DNA from: Eubacteriales bacterium
GTDB lineage: Bacteria > Bacillota > Clostridia > Oscillospirales > Butyricicoccaceae
NCBI GenBank assembly: GCA_030539335.1
Contig: JAUNSG010000004.1
Span: forward strand, 1 to 64,000
Length of the DNA: 64,000 nucleotides
Direction: 5' to 3'
Part shown: positions 23,108-32,067 of the stretch, piece after piece
How positions within the stretch are numbered: the stretch's first letter is position 1
Layout: each line of letters opens with the position of its first letter
Translations under genes and position numbers: made by a program
The notes under the pieces: model-generated
What the model saw: the letters and a program-made list of their open reading frames with translations, nothing else
Told to the model about the DNA's origin: nothing
The model's database searches: none

Positions 23108-24664
23108 ATGAAAAAACCTGTCCCCTCCCCCTCGGTAAAGAGGGTAAAAAAAAGCTTCTGGAATTTTTTAATCAATCGTCTGACGGTAACGCTGCTGCTT
23201 TTGTTATTGCAATTGATTGTTCTGGTAATCTCTTTGATCCGGCTGCGCGGCCTGTCAGCCTATGTCTTTTCGCTCTCCCAATTGCTGAGCATCTGTATTG
23301 TCATCTGGCTGGTGCGAAAGCATGACAATCCTTCCTATAAAATCGCCTGGATTATTGTAATTTTGTTGCTTCCGGTGCTGGGCAGTGCGTTTTACCTGTT
23401 GTGGGGAAATACACCGCTCAACCAGTCCCGTCTGCACAAAATCCCTCCCATTCCACGCGACCGGCTTGCGTTTAAACCGACGGCAACCCGTCCGCTGTTT
23501 ACACGGCATCCGCAGTACCGCCGTCTGGTGCAGTACCTGCATGGCATATCCGAAATGCCGGTCTGGGAAAATACCGCGACGGAATTCTATCCATTGGGAG
23601 AATACCTGTTTGACGCCATGCTGACCGATCTGCAAAAGGCAAAGCGATTCATTTTTCTGGAATATTTCATCATTGAGCCGGGTATTGTCTGGGATTCCAT
23701 CCTCGCCATCCTGACGGCCAAGGCCGAACAGGGCGTCGAGGTCCGCGTTATGTATGACGATGCGGGCTGCATCGCAACACTGCCGCTGGGATATCACAAG
23801 ACACTGGAAGCCCGCGGCATTCAGGTCGTCCGGTTCAATCAGTTTGTACCCACACTCAACACCTATTTGAATTACCGTGATCACCGCAAGGTATGCATCA
23901 TCGACGGCAACGTTGCCTTCACCGGCGGCATCAATCTGGCGGATGAATATATCAACCAGAAAGAGCGCTTTGGCCATTGGAAGGACACCGGCATCCGGCT
24001 GTATGGTGACGGCGTCAGCAACCTGACCGCCCAGTTTTTGCAGCTCTGGGACTTTGCCTCCCAGCAGGCGCCGACCGCGCTGGATTCCTATCTCCCGACG
24101 GAGTCCGCCTCCTCGGACGGCTATGTCCAGTCGTTCTCCGACTCGCCGTTGGATGACTGCAACGTCAGCGAGACGGTATTTATGCATATCATCAACACCG
24201 CATCCAAATATGTCTATATCACCAGCCCCTATCTGACGCTGGACAATGAGATGATCACCGCCCTCTGCACGGCGGCGCAATCCGGCATTGATGTCCGCAT
24301 TGTCACGCCGGGTATCCCGGATAAAAAAACCGTCTATGCCGTCACGCGGTCGTACTACGCCCAGCTCATGAGCGCCGGGGTAAAAATCTACGAATATACC
24401 CCCGGCTTCCTGCATGCCAAAATGATCGTGTCCGACGATCACATCGCCGTTGTCGGCACGATCAATATGGACTTCCGCAGCTTTTATCTGCATTTTGAAT
24501 GCGGCACGGTATTTTACCGCTCCTCGGTCGTGGAGAAGGTCAAGATGGACATTCTGGACACCATTGACAAATCCCATCCGATTACCAGCGCATGGCTCGC
24601 CTCGCAGTCGTGGATCAAATCCATCTACGCCTCGCTTCTGCGCCTGTTCGCGCCGCTCATGTAA
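23108..24664 (+). CDS. cls: Cardiolipin synthase (phospholipase D family)
   Basis: 518 residues from the ATG at 23108 (AAAGGAGGTATT upstream); longer frames lack a site. Two membrane helices open the protein (VTLLLLLLQLIVLVISLI and the IAWIIVILLLPVLGSAFYLL stretch). Two HKD motifs are intact: HRKVCIIDGN near residue 258 and HAKMIVSDDH near 435, both followed by the expected Gly-Gly/Thr-Ile-Asn elements. It joins two phosphatidylglycerols to cardiolipin at the membrane. A terminator follows. Confidence 0.93.
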   Translation: MKKPVPSPSVKRVKKSFWNFLINRLTVTLLLLLLQLIVLVISLIRLRGLSAYVFSLSQLLSICIVIWLVRKHDNPSYKIAWIIVILLLPVLGSAFYLLWGNTPLNQSRLHKIPPIPRDRLAFKPTATRPLFTRHPQYRRLVQYLHGISEMPVWENTATEFYPLGEYLFDAMLTDLQKAKRFIFLEYFIIEPGIVWDSILAILTAKAEQGVEVRVMYDDAGCIATLPLGYHKTLEARGIQVVRFNQFVPTLNTYLNYRDHRKVCIIDGNVAFTGGINLADEYINQKERFGHWKDTGIRLYGDGVSNLTAQFLQLWDFASQQAPTALDSYLPTESASSDGYVQSFSDSPLDDCNVSETVFMHIINTASKYVYITSPYLTLDNEMITALCTAAQSGIDVRIVTPGIPDKKTVYAVTRSYYAQLMSAGVKIYEYTPGFLHAKMIVSDDHIAVVGTINMDFRSFYLHFECGTVFYRSSVVEKVKMDILDTIDKSHPITSAWLASQSWIKSIYASLLRLFAPLM

Positions 24665-24676
24665 GGAAAAAACCCC

Positions 24677-24712
24677 ATCCCTCTCCGCCCTCCGGAGAGG
24701 GATTTGCTTTTC
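24677..24712 (+). terminator. Terminator after cls
   Basis: ATCCCTCTCCG ... CGGAGAGGGAT hairpin followed by TTGCTTTT. Confidence 0.75.
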
Positions 24713-24811
24713 CATAGAGATCCCCTGTCCCGCCGGAAGGAAAATTTCACAATCCGGCAAGAAAATCCGAACCATCCGCGTCCTCATGACAATATACCAG
24801 TGAAAGGGATC

Positions 24812-24823
24812 TTAGACGTCTAA
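24812..24823. promoter_or_regulatory. Palindrome upstream of the ECF sigma gene
   Basis: TTAGACGTCTAA is a perfect 12-bp palindrome 30 bases before the sigma start codon, a candidate operator or part of the sigma's own promoter region. Confidence 0.4.
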
Positions 24824-24852
24824 AAATCATCTCAAAGGAGCTTAATCATCGT

Positions 24853-25386
24853 ATGACTGCTGCACAACTATCGCAATGTGCGGATCGCTATGGAGCGGAG
24901 ATTTATGGCTTTTGCAAACATCTCACCGGTAGCACGGCGGAGGGGGAAGAGCTGTATCAGGACACGTTTTTGAAAGCGATGGAGCTTTCGGAACAGATCG
25001 ACGCAGCGAATAATCCAAAGAGCTACTTGCTTTCCATTGCAGTCCGGCTTTGGAAGAACAAAAAACGAAAATTTGCATGGCGGACGCGCATTGCGGCGAT
25101 GCAGAGTGCAGACGCGGAAGAGGAACACGGCCAGCCGCTCGGTGATCCAAACACCCTGTCGCCGGAGGAGGCCCTCCTCGACCGCGAATACAAAGCGGCC
25201 GTCGCCCGCTGTGTGAAGGCGCTCCCGCCGTCCTATCGCCTCCCCATCTGCCTGTATTATGCCGCAGAGCTTCCCATCCGGGAAATTGCAGCGATTCTCA
25301 AGCTGCCGGAGGGCACGGTCAAGCGCCGCCTGCATCATGCACGCAAACAAATCAAACAGGAACTGGAGGGCATGGGATATGAATGA
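24853..25386 (+). CDS. ECF-type RNA polymerase sigma factor
   Basis: 177 residues; ATG at 24853 with AAAGGAGCTTAATC upstream. Region 2 is GAEIYGFCKHLTGSTAEGEE followed by LYQDTFLKAMELSEQ; region 4 is ARCVKALPPSYRLPICLYYA, then REIAAILKLPEGTVKRRLHHARKQ, the DNA-binding helix. This is a minimal ECF sigma with no sigma-1.1 or 3 domain. Its end overlaps the start of the next gene (ATGAATGA), so the membrane partner downstream is the likely anti-sigma factor. Confidence 0.9.
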   Translation: MTAAQLSQCADRYGAEIYGFCKHLTGSTAEGEELYQDTFLKAMELSEQIDAANNPKSYLLSIAVRLWKNKKRKFAWRTRIAAMQSADAEEEHGQPLGDPNTLSPEEALLDREYKAAVARCVKALPPSYRLPICLYYAAELPIREIAAILKLPEGTVKRRLHHARKQIKQELEGMGYE

Positions 25387-26164
25387 CAACCGCTTGGATC
25401 AGCTTTTGAGAGAATCCCTTGCCTCGGAACAACCGAGGCCAGAATGCAATCAAACCTTACACGCACGTATGGAAGCCGCGCAGGCTTCCGGAAAGGCAGG
25501 TATTCCGATGAAACATCGTCGCATGAAGAAAACGTTGGTGCTCGCCGCAGCGCTGTGCGCCGCCTTTGCCGTCGCAGCTACGGCCTACACCACGCTGGTC
25601 GCCAGCAGCTCGGGCAGCTCATCCCAATATGGCGAATTTACGAGCTACAGCCAGCTGGAGCAGGCCGAGAAAAAGGCCAATCTGGAGATCAACGCCATCG
25701 AATCGTTCTCGAATGGCTATACGTTCCAGCAGATGAGCATCAGCCATTCGAAGGACAAGGACGCCGACGGCAACGTCATCCGCAAGTACAAGGGCATCGA
25801 CATCGAATATACGAAGGGCGACCACTCGATCTTCCTATCCACGGACCCGGTCAGCAAGAATGTCGTCTATGCCGACGACCGCAAGCCGGTTGACACCGCA
25901 GTGTTCGACGGCATCACCGTCTCGTACTACAACGACACCTATAAATTTGTACCGCCGGATTATGAACTGACCGACGAGGACCGCGCCAATGAGAAGAAGG
26001 ACAATTACTTCATCTCCTACGGCTCGGACGAGGTCGAGGAACGGGTCATGTCTTCCGCCTACTGGACACAGGACGGGGTCAAGTACTCCTTCACCAGCAT
26101 TTCCGGCGAAGTCCCCGCGGATACCCTGTTCGCCATGGCACAGGAATTGATCGCCGCCGAATAA
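25379..26164 (+). CDS. Putative membrane anti-sigma factor
   Basis: 261 residues, ATG at 25379 inside the sigma gene end. The N-terminal ~50 residues are cytoplasmic (DNRLDQLLRESLASEQPRPE), a membrane helix follows (KKTLVLAAALCAAFAVAATA), and the outer part (~80-261) is a beta-rich domain with IEYTKGDHSIFLSTD and SSAYWTQDGVKYSFTS, resembling DUF4367. This is the layout of RsiV/RsgI-like partners that hold a sigma factor until an envelope signal. Pairing with the sigma gene is the main evidence. Confidence 0.75.
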   Translation: MNDNRLDQLLRESLASEQPRPECNQTLHARMEAAQASGKAGIPMKHRRMKKTLVLAAALCAAFAVAATAYTTLVASSSGSSSQYGEFTSYSQLEQAEKKANLEINAIESFSNGYTFQQMSISHSKDKDADGNVIRKYKGIDIEYTKGDHSIFLSTDPVSKNVVYADDRKPVDTAVFDGITVSYYNDTYKFVPPDYELTDEDRANEKKDNYFISYGSDEVEERVMSSAYWTQDGVKYSFTSISGEVPADTLFAMAQELIAAE

Positions 26165-26195
26165 ATCCGAAACGCAATCTCTGCACACACCAGAA

Positions 26196-26227
26196 AACCC
26201 TCTCCCATCGGGAGAGGGTTGTTTTTA
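26196..26227 (+). terminator. Terminator between the anti-sigma gene and the uptake operon
   Basis: AACCCTCTCCC-ATC-GGGAGAGGGTT followed by GTTTTT. Confidence 0.8.
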
Positions 26228-27319
26228 TCCGTTTTGCGTTGTCAGTTTCCCGTCGCGCGCCGCCAGCTCCCGGAGTCTCTGGTTGCCCCGGTTCATCGTG
26301 CCGAACCGTTCGGGACAGCAGATCACTGTCCGGCAGCGGTGCAGTACCTCCGCCGCCTCGCGGACTGCCGCCGCACCGATTGGCTCAAACGACGTCTCCG
26401 TGATGACCCGGACCGCCAGCGCCTTCGCCACCGGATACTCCAGATCGTTCGGATGCAGGACGCCCGCCGCAAACGGAATTCCCCGCCGCTGCAAGTCGCG
26501 GTACACCGGGATTCCGGTTCCGCCGCCGCCGATCACAAACACTTCCGGTTCCCCTTGCGGCGCCTCCAGCTCAAGCGAGCCATACCAGCCGTTGTAGCTG
26601 CCGCGCGTCACGCCGTACAGCGACCGGATGTAGTCGTCCGTAAAGATTTCCTCCGGCGTCCCGCAGCGATCCACCCGGTCGCCCTTGATGCACAGCACCC
26701 GGTCGGAGAGCTTCTGCGCGAGATCCAGCTCGTGCAGCGACAAAATGACCGCAATCTGTTTCTGCCGCACCAGATCCTTGAGGATGGACAGCAGCTCCAG
26801 CTTGTGCCGGATGTCGAGGAACGACGTCGGCTCGTCGAGCACCAGCACCTCCGGCTCCTGGCAGATCGCCCGCGCGAGCATCACGCGCTGCCGCTGTCCA
26901 TCGCTGATGCAGTTGAAATCGCAGTCCGCCAGCTCGGTCACATGCACCCGCTCCATCGCCTCTGCAACCCGTTCGTGATCCTTCTCGGACAGGATGCCCA
27001 GCCGCCCGGTGTACGGAAACCGGCCGGTCTCAACGACCTCCTCACAGCGCATCCGCTCCGGTTCGACCCATCCGGTCATCATCACAGACATCGTCCGGGC
27101 AAGCTGCTGTTCGTTCATCGTCTGGATGGCCGTTTCCCCGATCCATACCGTCCCGGCGATCGGCGCAAGCTGCCGTGTGATGCTCTTTAAAATCGTGGAT
27201 TTTCCCGCCCCGTTCGGACCGATGAGGGTCAATATCTCTCCGGGCCGGACGAAAAGCTGGATGTCATGCAGCAGCACCCGTTTGTTGTATCCGACGGATA
27301 ACCCCTCCGTGTGAAGCAT
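26225..27319 (-). CDS. ABC transporter ATPase, FecE/BtuD type, with C-terminal extension
   Basis: 364 residues from the ATG at 27319 (GGGGGTGAACAGGGG before it; an ATG at 27343 is possible). The ATPase domain is complete: LIGPNGAGKST, the Q-loop region, CISDGQRQRVMLARA signature and VLVLDEPTSFLD. Beyond residue ~255 is an extra ~110-residue segment, EPEVFVIGGGGTGIPVYRDL ... VRVITETSFEPIG, with a Rossmann-like nucleotide or ligand fold. Similar extensions occur in some cobalamin-type ATPases. It powers the permease encoded just upstream for corrinoid or related tetrapyrrole uptake. Confidence 0.85.
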   Translation of the reverse strand: MLHTEGLSVGYNKRVLLHDIQLFVRPGEILTLIGPNGAGKSTILKSITRQLAPIAGTVWIGETAIQTMNEQQLARTMSVMMTGWVEPERMRCEEVVETGRFPYTGRLGILSEKDHERVAEAMERVHVTELADCDFNCISDGQRQRVMLARAICQEPEVLVLDEPTSFLDIRHKLELLSILKDLVRQKQIAVILSLHELDLAQKLSDRVLCIKGDRVDRCGTPEEIFTDDYIRSLYGVTRGSYNGWYGSLELEAPQGEPEVFVIGGGGTGIPVYRDLQRRGIPFAAGVLHPNDLEYPVAKALAVRVITETSFEPIGAAAVREAAEVLHRCRTVICCPERFGTMNRGNQRLRELAARDGKLTTQNG

Positions 27320-27326
27320 CCCCTGT

Positions 27327-28343
27327 TCACCCCCTTCGTCCATCGCTGCGGTGCAGCATCATCCAAATGACAATCGGTGCGCCGAAAATCGCCGTCACCG
27401 AGCTGATGCTCAGTTCGGTCGGGGCGAACACTGTCCGTGCAATCAAATCGCAGAACAGACAGAACACCGCCCCGCCGAGAAAGCACGCCGGAATGATCCG
27501 GATCGGCTTTGCCGTGCGAAACAGGCTCTTAATCAGGTGCGGTACCGCGATACCGACAAACGAAATCGGCCCGGCGAACGCCGTCACACAGGCGGACAGG
27601 ATGCTGGACAGCAAAATCAGTTCCACACGAAAGCGCCGGACGTTGACGCCGAGGCTCTGTGCATATCCTTCTCCGAGCTGATAGGCCGCCATCGGTTTCG
27701 AAAGCAGGATCGTCAGCACGAAAGCCGCCAGCACCACAATCGCCATCGTGCGCACATTCCCCCAGCTCGTGCCGGAAAAACTGCCCATCGACCAGTTGTG
27801 CAGGTTCACGATGTTGGAATCGTCCGCAAAGGTCACGACAAAATCCGTGATCGCCGAGCAGATATAGCCGATCATCACGCCGCTGATGACCAGCAGGGAC
27901 ATGCGCTTCACCTGACCGGAAATCAGCAGGATAAAGCCCATCGACAGCAGTGAACCGGCAAAGGCAGCGAGAATGAGCGCCGCCGAATTCAGCACGATAC
28001 CGTACTGCAAAAAGCCGATCATCACCAGCGCCACCACCAGCTTTGCGCCGGAGGAAATGCCGAGCACATATGGCCCGGCAATCGGGTTGGCGAAGAAGGT
28101 CTGAAGCAGAAAGCCGGACACCGACAACGCGCCGCCGAGGATCAGGGCCGCCAGCATCCGCGGCAGACGGATCTCCCAGATGATCGCGGTATTTTCGATC
28201 TGCTGTCCGGCCAGAATGCGCAGCACCTGTCCGGCGTCCAGCTTCACACTGCCCGCATTGAGGTTGCACACCAGCAGCACGACAAGAAGCGCCGCCAGCA
28301 GCGCATAGCCCGCCAGATACCGCGCAAGCCGCCTTTGTCTCAT
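27327..28343 (-). CDS. FecCD/BtuC-type ABC permease
   Basis: 338 residues; ATG at 28343 with GGAGGAGTTCT upstream. About ten hydrophobic helices, with WEIRLPRMLAALILGGALSV (typical of the family) near residue 57, GPISFVGIAVPHLIK near 262 and a C-terminal SVTAIFGAPIVIWMML. It forms the membrane channel for siderophore, haem or B12-type substrates together with the ATPase downstream and the binding lipoprotein upstream. Part of the five-gene riboswitch operon. Confidence 0.93.
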   Translation of the reverse strand: MRQRRLARYLAGYALLAALLVVLLVCNLNAGSVKLDAGQVLRILAGQQIENTAIIWEIRLPRMLAALILGGALSVSGFLLQTFFANPIAGPYVLGISSGAKLVVALVMIGFLQYGIVLNSAALILAAFAGSLLSMGFILLISGQVKRMSLLVISGVMIGYICSAITDFVVTFADDSNIVNLHNWSMGSFSGTSWGNVRTMAIVVLAAFVLTILLSKPMAAYQLGEGYAQSLGVNVRRFRVELILLSSILSACVTAFAGPISFVGIAVPHLIKSLFRTAKPIRIIPACFLGGAVFCLFCDLIARTVFAPTELSISSVTAIFGAPIVIWMMLHRSDGRRG

Positions 28344-28356
28344 AGAACTCCTCCCG

Positions 28357-29502
28357 TCAGGTCAATCGATGCAAAAAGGTGAGCTGGGTCTCGCCGTCCG
28401 CCGCACCGGTCACGACCGCATGCAGATCCGCGATCATATCCGCCGCACCGGTTGTTTGCTGGAACATGTTCTTTCCCGTACACCAGACGTTGTGGTTTTT
28501 CACCGCCCGGAAATCCGCCAGCAGCTCACTTTTGCTCAGGAGCTGATCGATCGTCTCCAGCTCCCCGTCAATCGTGCTGTTGTAAATCAGATAATCGGCA
28601 TCCTTTGCCGTCGCATAAAACGCTTCCATCTGGACATTCATCGTGGACAGCGCGTTCTCTTCGACGTTGAGATCCTCCGCACGGAAGATATACTCGCCGC
28701 CCGCCATCTCGATCATCTTGGAGATGTAATCCCCCGGCTTGTGCACCGTCGCATAGCCGTTCGTGCTGATGGAAAAAAATGCAACGGTCTTTCCCGTGCT
28801 GTCTCCGGTCGCGATGTCATCGAGCTGTGCGACTTTCTGATTGAAATAGTCCTCCGCCGCGTCGGTCCTGCCGAGCAGCAGGCCATACAGCTTGATCCAC
28901 TCCAGCCGTCCCAGCGGATGGGATTCGTAGCTGGAATACTCCACCAGCACCGGAATCCCTAGCGTTTCGAGCTGTTCTTTGGTCTCCGGGCTGTGGGTAA
29001 TCATTGTGGACTCGATCGCAATCTCACAGCCCTCATTCAGTACCAGCTCATAATCCGGCGTGCTGTACTTGCCTGCATAAAGCATCTCCCCCGTCTCCAG
29101 CGCGTCCTGTACCTCCGGAATGCTCCAGTCCGCCTGTGTGGTGCTGGTCAGACGGACCGCCTCCAGCGCATCCAGTCCGCGGAACAGATCCATCGCGGAG
29201 GACGCCGCCAGATACACCCGGTCTATAGGCTGCTGCAGCACCACAATATCCTCGTCCAGGCCGTCCGGCGCGGTCTTTCCCTCGGGCACCAGCAGATATT
29301 CCCCGGTCTCCCCGATGGTGATATACGCCAGACCGTCCTCGTAATAGTCCACCTGGAACTGATCCGCATACGTCAGCTCCATGCTGTCCGTCGGCTGCAT
29401 CTCCGTCCAATCCGCCTCGGTATCCGCACCCCCGCCGCAGCCGGTCAGCAGCAGGCACAGACCCGCACACGCGGCGGCAAACAGCCCTCTTCTCCGCCGC
29501 AT
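28357..29502 (-). CDS. ABC substrate-binding lipoprotein (FecB/BtuF-like)
   Basis: 381 residues; ATG at 29502 shares a base with the stop before it (TGATG); a GTG at 29505 is also possible. A lipobox LLLTGC ends the signal peptide. The chain has the two-lobe helical-backbone fold of this class: PIDRVYLAASSAMDLFRGL and ADYLIYNSTIDGELETIDQ, FRAVKNHNVWCTGKN. It binds the substrate at the outer membrane face and delivers it to the permease. In the B12-riboswitch operon a corrinoid or its precursor is the likely ligand. Confidence 0.85.
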   Translation of the reverse strand: MRRRRGLFAAACAGLCLLLTGCGGGADTEADWTEMQPTDSMELTYADQFQVDYYEDGLAYITIGETGEYLLVPEGKTAPDGLDEDIVVLQQPIDRVYLAASSAMDLFRGLDALEAVRLTSTTQADWSIPEVQDALETGEMLYAGKYSTPDYELVLNEGCEIAIESTMITHSPETKEQLETLGIPVLVEYSSYESHPLGRLEWIKLYGLLLGRTDAAEDYFNQKVAQLDDIATGDSTGKTVAFFSISTNGYATVHKPGDYISKMIEMAGGEYIFRAEDLNVEENALSTMNVQMEAFYATAKDADYLIYNSTIDGELETIDQLLSKSELLADFRAVKNHNVWCTGKNMFQQTTGAADMIADLHAVVTGAADGETQLTFLHRLT

Positions 29503-30383
29503 CACTTCGCCTGAATCGACGCGGAGTCGAAGTACAACGTGTATTCGATCTCATGCGGTGTGCTCATCGCGGTGGTGTCCGCCGACACCGCCATCTTGTA
29601 GTCAAAGCCGCTGACCGGAATCTCGAACGTCGAATTGCCCTCGGTGTTGACCGGATCGTATTGCTCTCCGTCCACCTTCATGTAATCATAATTCGAGCTG
29701 CTCCATACGATCGTCGCAGTCGCCTTTCCGTCCGCAATCGTCAGCTCCGCCGGGGACTCCACACTCGCACGGCCCGAGCCGCCTTCGAGCGCGACCTCCA
29801 CCGTATAGCTGCCGTCCGCCAGCCCCAGGCTCTCCGGTGTCGCAACCACACCGTCGGCAAAGGCCTCCACCGGAAGCGAATCCGCCCGGAACACCAGTGT
29901 CCGATCATACCACATCTCCTTGTTCTTGCTGAACGCCGCACAAGAAATGCCCGTATCCAGCGCCTCGACCGGAACGGTAAACGTGTGTGTTCCGTCCTCC
30001 GTCTCCTCGAACGGGATGTAGCTGCTCTCCTCCGCCTGCACCGCTTCCGCTCCGGTGCCCATATAGACGTACAAGTACCCGGTGCCGCCCATCGTCATGA
30101 CCGCCGTCATTGTGCCGTTTTCCACCGTCAGCTCACATTCCACAACACGGAACATCGTGGAACTGGAATCCACCGTGACGTCATAGACACCGTCCTTGAG
30201 GTCGCCGGCCGGAATCGCCTCCATGCCGTCCTCGACGACATCCACTATCTCCGTCATGTCATCCGCCGTCGCCACCTTTCCCTTGGTGTCTGCCGCCGCC
30301 GAGCCGGAGTCCGCCGGAGCCGCACTGCCACAGCCGGACAACAGCAGCGCCGCCAGCACAAAGGAAATTACTTTCGTTTTCAT
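29502..30383 (-). CDS. Two-domain lipoprotein, NEAT-like
   Basis: 293 residues from the ATG at 30383 (GGTGGAAGCGAACG upstream). The lipobox LLLSGC gives a membrane-anchored protein. It has two similar beta-sandwich modules: LKDGVYDVTVDSSSTMFRVV ... HTFTVPVEALD ... MWYDRTLVF and LADGSYTVEVALEGGSGRAS ... STFEIPVSGFD ... IEYTLYFDS. The pattern (G-x-Y, internal strand, final Y-x-[LV]-x-F) is like NEAT or related haem-binding domains. In this operon it may bind haem or a corrinoid outside the cell and pass it to the ABC transporter. Confidence 0.65.
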   Translation of the reverse strand: MKTKVISFVLAALLLSGCGSAAPADSGSAAADTKGKVATADDMTEIVDVVEDGMEAIPAGDLKDGVYDVTVDSSSTMFRVVECELTVENGTMTAVMTMGGTGYLYVYMGTGAEAVQAEESSYIPFEETEDGTHTFTVPVEALDTGISCAAFSKNKEMWYDRTLVFRADSLPVEAFADGVVATPESLGLADGSYTVEVALEGGSGRASVESPAELTIADGKATATIVWSSSNYDYMKVDGEQYDPVNTEGNSTFEIPVSGFDYKMAVSADTTAMSTPHEIEYTLYFDSASIQAK

Positions 30384-30455
30384 CGTTCGCTTCCACCTTT
30401 CAAAATGGGCGGCTCGGGATATCCCCAAACCGCCCAGGAAGTATGTTTGTTCGAA

Positions 30456-31475
30456 TTACTGATCGAGGGAATCAATCGCTGCCTGTGCGTGATCGATGTA
30501 GATCTGACGAATGTCCTCATTCTCGCCCAGACCGCGGAGCAGGCACTCAACCTCATAGCCCTCGTCCTCAAAGGTCTTCTTCCAGGTGCCTTCCTCGTCG
30601 CCCGCCATGTCGTTGTTCGCATGGTCGCCGGCAACCACCATCAGCGGCTCCAGGATGACGCGCTTGTAGTCGCCTTCCTTGACCTTCGCCAGAACATCCT
30701 CCAGCGACGGCTCTGCCTCGACCGTGCCGACAAAATAGTTCTCATAACCGTCCTCGGTCAGCAGATCCTGCATCTTCTGATATACCTCGTTGGACTCCGC
30801 CTCGGTGCCATGGCCCATGAAGCAGATCGCCGTCTCGCCGTCGTCGTAATCCGCCGTCCACTCGGTGATGGCCTTTTCCACACGGGCAAAGTCGTCGTCG
30901 CTGGTCAGCAGCGGATCACCGAAGACCACCTTGTCAAACGCATCGGCATACTGTGCCACCTGCTCGCTCAGCTCGTCGTATTCCAGACCGTTCATCAGAT
31001 GGGTCGGCTGAACCACCAGCGTCTTAACCCCGTTGTCGATCGCACGATTGAGCGCCGCATCCACGTCATCGATCAGAATACCGTCGCGGTCATTGACATG
31101 GTCGATGATGATGTTTGCGGTAAAGCCTCTGCGCACCGAGAAATCCGGGAAAGCATCCGCCAGATCGCTCTCGATTGCACCGATCGTCAGACGGCGGCTG
31201 TCGTTGTAGCTCGTGCCGAAGCTGAGTACCAGCAGCTCCTGCTCCCCGATGTCATCCTGATTGCGGATGTCATCCAGCGAAGCGTCGCCGGTGTCATAGT
31301 TCTCCTCGTCGTCCGCCTCTTCCTCTTCCACCGGCGCCGCCGTCTCCGCCGAACCGGTATCGGTTGCCGCAGCGGAACCCGCCGGAGCCGTGCTCTCCGT
31401 GGTCGACGAGCAGCCGGCAAGCAGCATGGTCATCGCCATCGCCAGCGCGAGCAGCAAAGCAGTCAGTTTTTTCAT
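30456..31475 (-). CDS. Secreted CbiK-like metal chelatase (lipoprotein)
   Basis: 339 residues from the ATG at 31475 (AGGAGGAACACAAAA upstream). Signal peptide and lipobox LLAGC are followed by an acidic linker (~25-65). The rest matches sirohydrochlorin cobaltochelatase CbiK: VLSFGTSYNDSRRLTIGAIE near the start, ICFMGHGTEAESN with a metal-binding His, LEPLMVVAGDHANNDMAGDE. Cytoplasmic CbiK inserts cobalt into precorrin; this one is outside the membrane, like other exported CbiK-type proteins that may strip or insert metal in tetrapyrroles. It is the first gene after the B12 riboswitch. Confidence 0.85.
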   Translation of the reverse strand: MKKLTALLLALAMAMTMLLAGCSSTTESTAPAGSAAATDTGSAETAAPVEEEEADDEENYDTGDASLDDIRNQDDIGEQELLVLSFGTSYNDSRRLTIGAIESDLADAFPDFSVRRGFTANIIIDHVNDRDGILIDDVDAALNRAIDNGVKTLVVQPTHLMNGLEYDELSEQVAQYADAFDKVVFGDPLLTSDDDFARVEKAITEWTADYDDGETAICFMGHGTEAESNEVYQKMQDLLTEDGYENYFVGTVEAEPSLEDVLAKVKEGDYKRVILEPLMVVAGDHANNDMAGDEEGTWKKTFEDEGYEVECLLRGLGENEDIRQIYIDHAQAAIDSLDQ

Positions 31476-31573
31476 TTTTGTGTTCCTCCTATTGTGTTTT
31501 TTCAATTGAATCGGTCGGAGGCGCAGAAATCCGCCCCATCTCGCATGTTGTCCGATTCCCGCCAAAAGAAAAA

Positions 31574-31606
31574 GCCCTTTTTCCCGGAAATCGAGCAAAA
31601 GGGGCA
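31574..31606 (-). terminator. Riboswitch-linked terminator
   Basis: On the minus strand GCCCCTTTT ... GAAAAAGGGC forms a hairpin followed by TTTTTC, between the riboswitch and the CbiK-like gene. This suggests that B12 binding stops transcription. Confidence 0.7.
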
Positions 31607-31689
31607 TCCAATCGGGACCCGGTCCGCAAACAGGGTCTCAAACGGTACGACCAATGACTCGTGATCTGGAACATCGCATTCCTGTACCA

Positions 31690-31877
31690 ATAGCCGGCAG
31701 GTTTCCTGACTCAGGGATCTTCATCCGAAGCAGCCTTCCCAACGCATGTCAGTGGCGGTACCATCGCACCATTGCTCCGCACTCCCCCATCACAGTGACG
31801 AGATCGCACAGGATTTTCACCTGTTTCCCTTTTACCCTCTGGCCTTACCGCAAACCGTAAGCAGAGGCACCGGTTAT
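31690..31877 (-). promoter_or_regulatory. Cobalamin (B12) riboswitch
   Basis: On the minus strand the leader holds the B12-box core CCGCCACTG and the conserved pieces AAAGGGAAACAGGTGAAAAT, ATCCTGTGCG, TCACTGTGAT and GAGTCAGGAAACCTGCC. This is the adenosylcobalamin aptamer family. It precedes the CbiK-like gene with a terminator between, so the five-gene uptake operon is expected to be off when B12 is plentiful. Confidence 0.93.
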
Positions 31878-31936
31878 TTTGATTCAATTGTCTTTCTTTT
31901 CCCGTCTGGATGTGTACCAAACGAAGAATTTCACTT

Positions 31937-31965
31937 ATTATAGCATACCGGGTCGAAAAGCGCAA
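31937..31965 (-). promoter_or_regulatory. Promoter of the B12-riboswitch operon
   Basis: Minus strand: -35 TTGCGC at 31965-31960, 17-bp spacer, -10 TATAAT at 31942-31937. Confidence 0.7.
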
Positions 31966-32010
31966 CTGGGAAATCACGCGAATGTCAGAAATTTCCCACA
32001 TCGAAAAAAA

Positions 32011-32049
32011 GACCGAATGCGATGCAGTCTTCCCGCAAGGCATTCGATC
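32011..32049 (-). terminator. Terminator of ilvE
   Basis: GATCGAATGC ... GCATTCGGTC on the minus strand followed by a run of T. Confidence 0.75.
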
Positions 32050-32067
32050 TTCTTATCTGTTTGAAAT

